In this document: in pieces, positions 23,180-26,498 of the stretch
Layout of the letters: every line of letters begins with the position of its first letter
Numbering within the stretch: position 1 is the stretch's first letter
DNA from: an uncultured Bacillota bacterium
GTDB taxonomy: Bacteria; Bacillota_I; Bacilli_A; RFN20; CAG-826
NCBI GenBank assembly: GCA_946623775.1
Contig: CAMORJ010000008.1
Span: 1 to 26,498, forward strand
DNA length: 26,498 bases
Reading direction: 5' to 3'
The notes under the pieces: model-generated
Seen by the model: the letters and a program-made list of their open reading frames with translations, nothing else
The model's database searches: none
What the model was told of the DNA's origin: nothing
Position numbers and translations under genes: made by a program

Positions 23180-24994
23180 ATGTATAGCGACGAGCGAGCC
23201 GCATCGTCCCTAGCCAAATTCCTAAGCGAATTCGACTATGCGATGATCGATACTTGCTCCCTGATGGAAGATGCATTCCCACTCTGGATGGACGTTCTGA
23301 ATAACGCCAAAAGCTATTTAAACAATGAGATTAAAGTAAGAGTTCCCCGCGAATGCTATGAAGAACTGAAAAGGCACGCAAGGAACAAGGCTGATGCCGA
23401 AAGAAGGATTGCCGCTCAGAGGGCAATCAAGATTATTAAGAAGGCGAAATGGGCCAAATTGCTTGAAGTAAGCAAGCGAGAGAGCAAAAAGAATTTCGCC
23501 GACCACGTTATCTATGTTAGGGTCTCAACCGACCGCTTAGAGCAAAAGATACTGATTATCACGCAAGATAAGAAGCTTGCGACCGATCTCATTGCGTTAA
23601 ATGCCTTAGCCAGCCAAAGAGGACGTCTTGTCAAAGTCTTCAAATTCAAAGACGACGGGACACTTGTGCCCAATCATGGCGAAGGTCTGCATCAGGGAGA
23701 TAAGTGGGTCAAACCACTGTTTAATGGAAAGAAGCCGGTTGGTAAACCATCCCAGCCTCTTTCAAAGCCAAAACCCCAACCCGCGAAACCCAATGGCAAC
23801 ATGAATGCCGTTGTCGATTTCGACACGCGCTTAAAGAGCACGTTAACCAATCCTACCTACCCAGTCGAACGTAAAATCGAAGACTTAAGGCAGCAGCTTA
23901 ACACCCTGTCCAAACTCTCCGCCGAGCAAATCGAAGCGTTGAATCTGAACTATTCCGCAGCCGATATCAAGAAGCTGATCATCGAGATGCAAAGCCAAAA
24001 GCCGGCTGCGAAAAAACCTGCAAATACTCCTAAAAAGCCTTCAGATTCCCAACAACAGGTTGCAAAACCGGAGAATAAGCCCATTGAGCAGCCTAAACCT
24101 GAAGAGCCAAAACCAGAAGCTCCAAAGCAAGAGCCGGCCAAACCGAAGCAACCGGATTTAGGCTGGTATGAAGTCGCTAGGGAAATCCCTTATGCGCTTA
24201 GGAAAATCTGCGTCCATTATAACGTCTTGGTTCGCTCTGCCGACATCGCATATGACCCTGTCGCCCACGGCGCGATCGACTTAACCGATGCCGATATCGA
24301 CGCCATCGCGGACATGCTATCCAAGGCACCGGAAGGGCAACGCTATGCCTGCGAGTACCATGGCTATGGCGCTGCGGTTGAAAAGACCAAGGACAATATG
24401 TTCAAGGTTTGGTTCAACCTTGTGCCTGTCGAAAAACAGGTTAAGCCCGCGCCACAGAAACCCGTTGAGGAAAAACCTGCTCCTGCACCCGAAAAGAAGG
24501 CGAAGCCGAAAAAAGCCAAAAAGCCTGAAGCGGCTAAGCCGGAACCGGAAAAGAAGCCTGAACCCGCTGCCGAAAAGCCAAAACCCGAGGCCAAGAAGAA
24601 ACCTTCAAAGCCAAAGAAGACCGCTCAGCCTGAAAAGCCAGCTGAAGAAAAACCCGCACCCTCCGCTAAGCCTGTCGAGGAAGCGCCGAAAGCCGCTGAA
24701 AAGAAGGCTAAGCCCAAGAAAGCCAAGAAGGCCGAGGAACCAAAGCCTGAGCCTAAGCCCGAGGAGACTCCCGCGCCAGCGAAAAAGCCCGCCTTATCCA
24801 ATTTTGAGAAGGCGGAGAAAGCTGACCGCAACCTCAGGGCCAATCTCAGCAACCCCAATTACTCCAAGGAAAGAAAACTCAAGGATGCCCAATCGCAGAT
24901 CAAGAGACTCAAAAAGCTTTCTGCCGATGAACGCGCCAAGCTCTTCTATTCCGAGGATGCTTTAAATCAATTCATTGCCTCTTTGGGTGAGTGA
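23180..24994 (+). CDS. PIN-domain protein with duplicated C-terminal-type module and Lys/Pro-rich linkers
   Basis: This 604-residue protein has a PIN nuclease domain at residues 18-150 with the acidic tetrad D24 (MIDTCSLM), E62 (YEELK), D108 (FADHVIYV) and D130 (IITQDKKLA), the pattern of active Mg-dependent ribonucleases. After it come a module of about 58 residues (213-270), a Lys/Pro/Glu linker, an unrecognised domain (326-418, GWYEVAREIPYALRKIC), a long Ala/Lys/Pro/Glu linker (419-540) and a second copy of the module (541-604). There is no signal peptide or TM segment. AGGAGG lies 11 nt before ATG 23180; an in-frame TTG at 23171 is too close to it. It has no adjoining antitoxin, so a toxin role is not supported. 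RNA processing is an inference. Confidence 0.75.
   Translation: MYSDERAASSLAKFLSEFDYAMIDTCSLMEDAFPLWMDVLNNAKSYLNNEIKVRVPRECYEELKRHARNKADAERRIAAQRAIKIIKKAKWAKLLEVSKRESKKNFADHVIYVRVSTDRLEQKILIITQDKKLATDLIALNALASQRGRLVKVFKFKDDGTLVPNHGEGLHQGDKWVKPLFNGKKPVGKPSQPLSKPKPQPAKPNGNMNAVVDFDTRLKSTLTNPTYPVERKIEDLRQQLNTLSKLSAEQIEALNLNYSAADIKKLIIEMQSQKPAAKKPANTPKKPSDSQQQVAKPENKPIEQPKPEEPKPEAPKQEPAKPKQPDLGWYEVAREIPYALRKICVHYNVLVRSADIAYDPVAHGAIDLTDADIDAIADMLSKAPEGQRYACEYHGYGAAVEKTKDNMFKVWFNLVPVEKQVKPAPQKPVEEKPAPAPEKKAKPKKAKKPEAAKPEPEKKPEPAAEKPKPEAKKKPSKPKKTAQPEKPAEEKPAPSAKPVEEAPKAAEKKAKPKKAKKAEEPKPEPKPEETPAPAKKPALSNFEKAEKADRNLRANLSNPNYSKERKLKDAQSQIKRLKKLSADERAKLFYSEDALNQFIASLGE
23816..23991 (+). repeat. Protein module repeat 1 in the PIN protein
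   Basis: It encodes residues 213-270. Shared with repeat 2 are a Leu-x3-Leu start, NP.Y, ERK..D, Q...L.KLSA and YS..D.....I. The two copies are similar in protein but clearly diverged in DNA. Confidence 0.75.
24800..24991 (+). repeat. Protein module repeat 2 at the C terminus of the PIN protein
   Basis: It encodes residues 541-604 and matches repeat 1 in order and spacing: L.NP.Y..ERK..D...Q...L.KLSA, then YS.D....I. It ends the protein at IASLGE. The module is predicted helical. Confidence 0.75.
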
Positions 24995-24996
24995 GT

Positions 24997-25467
24997 ATGG
25001 ATAAAACGAATGCGATGCGACTTTTAGACCAAAGCCGCATCGCATATTTCATAAGGGAGTACCCAGCCGAAACGGTGGATGGGCGCAAAGTGGCCGAGGT
25101 CTTAGGAGAAGACCCGGATCATGTTTTCAAAACGCTCGTAACCAAAAACCAGGCGACCCAGTACTTCGTTTTCTGCGTTCCGGTATCCGCCGAATTGGAT
25201 TTGAAGAAGGCGGCGAAAGCCGTTGGGGCGAAGTCCATTGAAATGATCCACCAAAAAGAATTGCTGCCTCTTACCGGGTACGTTCATGGCGGATGCTCGC
25301 CCTTAGGGATGAAAAAGAAATTCATCACCTATATGGATGAATCCGCTTTGCTATACGAGCGCATATACGTATCTGGGGGCAAGCGCGGGTTACAAATAGG
25401 GATTAACCCCGAAGACCTTGCCAAAATCGCCGACATAAAATTCATCGATTTGACATCTTTTTCATAA
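24997..25467 (+). CDS. ybaK: YbaK/EbsC-type aminoacyl-tRNA deacylase
   Basis: This 156-residue protein belongs to the YbaK/EbsC family. Members hydrolyse mischarged Cys-tRNA(Pro) in trans, and related members clear other mischarged tRNAs. Visible are HVFKTLVTKN with the conserved lysine, FCVPVSAELDLKKAAKAVGAKSIEM, GYVHGGCSPLGMKKK, the family glycine-rich loop, and RIYVSGGKRGLQIGINPEDL. The length is normal. ATG 24997 lies 2 nt after the PIN-protein stop; an in-frame GTG at 24991 overlaps it. Both starts imply translational coupling, and the ribosome binding site (GGGTGAG) is weak. Co-transcription with the PIN protein may point to shared tRNA or translation quality control. Confidence 0.9.
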   Translation: MDKTNAMRLLDQSRIAYFIREYPAETVDGRKVAEVLGEDPDHVFKTLVTKNQATQYFVFCVPVSAELDLKKAAKAVGAKSIEMIHQKELLPLTGYVHGGCSPLGMKKKFITYMDESALLYERIYVSGGKRGLQIGINPEDLAKIADIKFIDLTSFS

Positions 25468-25479
25468 AAATTGAAAAAA

Positions 25480-25532
25480 GTTGAGTCCTTTTTTGCTCCT
25501 CGACGCCAATTAAATAAGTGAGGAGCCTTTTT
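25480..25532 (+). promoter_or_regulatory. Alternative hairpin leader covering the ribosome binding site of the next gene
   Basis: GCTCCTC (25495-25501) pairs perfectly with GAGGAGC (25520-25526), followed by C and TTTTT (25528-25532) and then the ATG at 25533. The right arm is the Shine-Dalgarno sequence itself. An alternative stem, GTTGAG (25480-25485) with CTCGAC (25499-25504), shares the left arm and would free the site. The first hairpin also looks like a terminator for ybaK. Confidence 0.5.
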
Positions 25533-26021
25533 ATGATTGATTTAAATCCAAAACCCTACAAAGACGAACTCCAGGAATTCGTGGAGTTCACCGCCAACCT
25601 CCTTCACGAAAGCACGGGTCCCTTTTTCAGGGGCCCAAAATCAAAGGGATACCCCGTTGATGAACAGGCGCTCCGCGAGAACGCCTATTACGCCTCCATC
25701 CTCTTCTGCCTTGGGAAAACCATCGTCCCGAGGAAAGACTATATCAAAGCGGTCGACGAGACGGAAACAGACGACGAAGCTTACGAGCGCGCCCTTAAGA
25801 CTTATGAAATATGGGGCGAGGGCGATCTAAGCAGCGCGGTCATGCTCTATTGCCAGAAAGTCAATGACATCGTCGGCAGGCGCGGAGTTGCCAAATCCGA
25901 GACAGGATACTGCCTTATCAGCGATTTCAAAGCGCGTCAGCAAGCCATTTTATCCGCCTTACTTTGCCCAACTCCAAAAAATATTCGCAAAAATAAGTGC
26001 GATAAAATCTACACTTTGTAA
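25533..26021 (+). CDS. Hypothetical protein, function not recognised
   Basis: This 162-residue soluble protein begins MIDLNPKPYKDELQEFVEFT. It has no signal peptide, TM helix or repeat. It is acidic in the middle (VDETETDDEAYERALKTYE) and basic at the end (NIRKNKCDKIYTL). A few Tyr- and Trp-containing helices are likely. I do not recognise the family. ATG 25533 is preferred over GTG 25518 because GAGGAG (25520-25525) lies 7 nt before it. That site sits in a hairpin stem followed by five Ts, so expression may be conditional. It ends 6 nt before the first CIRCE operator. The codon pattern looks like that of its neighbours, so it is probably a real gene. Confidence 0.6.
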   Translation: MIDLNPKPYKDELQEFVEFTANLLHESTGPFFRGPKSKGYPVDEQALRENAYYASILFCLGKTIVPRKDYIKAVDETETDDEAYERALKTYEIWGEGDLSSAVMLYCQKVNDIVGRRGVAKSETGYCLISDFKARQQAILSALLCPTPKNIRKNKCDKIYTL

Positions 26022-26026
26022 AAAAG

Positions 26027-26053
26027 TTAGCACTCACCTATTGCAAGTGCTAA
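26027..26053. promoter_or_regulatory. CIRCE operator 1 (HrcA binding site)
   Basis: TTAGCACTC (26027-26035), a 9-nt spacer, then AAGTGCTAA (26045-26053): one base away from the consensus TTAGCACTC-N9-GAGTGCTAA. It overlaps the -35 box TTGCAA of the hsp20 promoter. Confidence 0.92.
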
Positions 26054-26068
26054 AAATTTGACTATAGT
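26041..26068 (+). promoter_or_regulatory. hsp20 promoter between two CIRCE operators
   Basis: TTGCAA (26041-26046) and TATAGT (26063-26068) are 16 nt apart. The start of transcription would fall near 26075, inside CIRCE operator 2. HrcA could thus block both polymerase binding and start. Confidence 0.65.
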
Positions 26069-26072
26069 ATAG

Positions 26073-26099
26073 TTAGCACTTGAAGAACGAGAGTGCTAA
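26073..26099. promoter_or_regulatory. CIRCE operator 2 (HrcA binding site)
   Basis: TTAGCACTT (26073-26081), a 9-nt spacer, then GAGTGCTAA (26091-26099): one base off consensus, in the other arm from operator 1. It lies at the predicted start of transcription and in the mRNA leader of hsp20. Confidence 0.93.
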
Positions 26100-26118
26100 A
26101 TCATTGGAGGATAAAACC

Positions 26119-26498
26119 ATGAATGCTAACATCGCTTGCAACAGGAATTACGTTGACCCCTTCTTCAGGGCGTTCTTCGAAGAGGACATCAATAGCCGCG
26201 AATTCGGCTCTCTCGCCATGAAATCCGACATCAAGGAAGTCGGAGAGAACTATGTCCTAGACATTGATCTCCCCGGCATCAAGAAAGAGAACATCAACTT
26301 GTCTTTGGAGGAAGGCTATCTGACCGTTACGGCCAAATCCGACACCTCCTTTGGGGAAAAGAAACACGGAGAGGATGGATTCCTCCGCCGCGAACGCTTC
26401 TCCGGCTCGGCTTCCCGCACCTACTATATCGGTGACGTCGAGGAAGATAAGATCGCTGCCACTTACGTCGACGGCGTGTTGTCCATCACCTTCCCGAA
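26119..26498 (+). CDS. Hsp20/alpha-crystallin small heat-shock protein (partial, runs off the window)
   Basis: The first 126 codons are present; the frame stays open to the edge. MNANIACNRNYVDPFF opens a short N-terminal arm. The alpha-crystallin domain follows: MKSDIKEVGENYVLDIDLPG, KKENINLSLEEGYLTV, FLRRERFSGSASRTYYI and AATYVDGVLSITFP. This is a classic ATP-independent holdase that keeps unfolded proteins soluble during heat stress. The C-terminal IxI tail would lie beyond the window. GGAGG (26106-26110) is 8 nt before the ATG. Two CIRCE operators flank its promoter, so it should be repressed by HrcA, whose gene is not in this window. Confidence 0.93.
   Translation, partial: MNANIACNRNYVDPFFRAFFEEDINSREFGSLAMKSDIKEVGENYVLDIDLPGIKKENINLSLEEGYLTVTAKSDTSFGEKKHGEDGFLRRERFSGSASRTYYIGDVEEDKIAATYVDGVLSITFP

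Noticed and set aside
24288..24965. Arg/Pro/Ser-rich frame overlapping the PIN gene
   Set aside because: It is a shifted-frame shadow of the Lys/Pro/Glu linker coding sequence, with no ribosome binding site.
23180..24994. PIN toxin of a VapBC toxin-antitoxin pair
   Set aside because: The protein is over 600 residues and multi-domain, with no small antitoxin gene beside it. The next gene is a YbaK deacylase.

Overview
The window reads as chromosomal DNA of an anaerobic, host- or gut-type member of the Bacillota (Firmicutes). The grounds are strong AGGAGG-type ribosome binding sites, HrcA-type CIRCE operators, SpoIIE/RsbU-like partner-switching proteins, a DUF1848 protein, a clostridial-style oxygen-sensitive 2-hydroxyacyl-CoA dehydratase activase and a cytoplasmic GH3 glycosidase. 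TGA is used as a stop and Trp is encoded by TGG, so the genetic code is standard. Base composition is moderate throughout. I see no transposase, integrase, phage gene, CRISPR array, tRNA or rRNA. An Erysipelotrichia-like or other uncultured Bacilli lineage is my guess, not a proof.

Layout. 1-217: direct repeats, a promoter and a bulged hairpin leader. 218-1935: a BcrA-like ABC ATPase and its permease. 1996-2928: a DUF1848 protein, whose stop codon directly abuts that of the convergent ThrE-type exporter (2929-4251, minus). 4372-7406: a two-gene partner-switching module, a STAS-phosphotransferase fusion followed by a membrane PP2C-HATPase fusion. 7510-8046: a DUF308/HdeD-like membrane protein ended by a clear terminator. 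8174-13208: an operon with a two-part dehydratase-activase system and a TtcA-like tRNA thiolation enzyme, preceded by an inverted repeat on the predicted -35 box. 13328-15847: a GH3 glycosidase. 15918-19652: a lipoprotein, two paralogous ABC ATPases and one ABC-2 permease. This cassette lies between two 31-nt palindromic direct repeats and ends at a bidirectional terminator. 19718-21980 (minus): tyrS followed by a GT2 glycosyltransferase. 22085-23113: mutY. 23180-25467: a PIN-domain protein with a duplicated C-terminal-type module and long Lys/Pro/Glu linkers, then a YbaK-type deacylase. 25533-26021: an unknown small protein behind a hairpin leader. 26027-end: two CIRCE operators and the start of an Hsp20 gene.

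How the genes work together. Most of the window is unrelated short operons. Three sets stand out as possible systems: (i) the STAS-kinase/PP2C-HATPase pair, which has all the parts of a phosphorylation switch but no sigma factor in sight; (ii) the PIN protein with its repeated, unrecognised ~60-residue module; (iii) the ABC cassette bracketed by palindromic repeats. Start codons were chosen by ribosome binding site and family fit. Several CDS therefore begin downstream of the longest possible reading frame.
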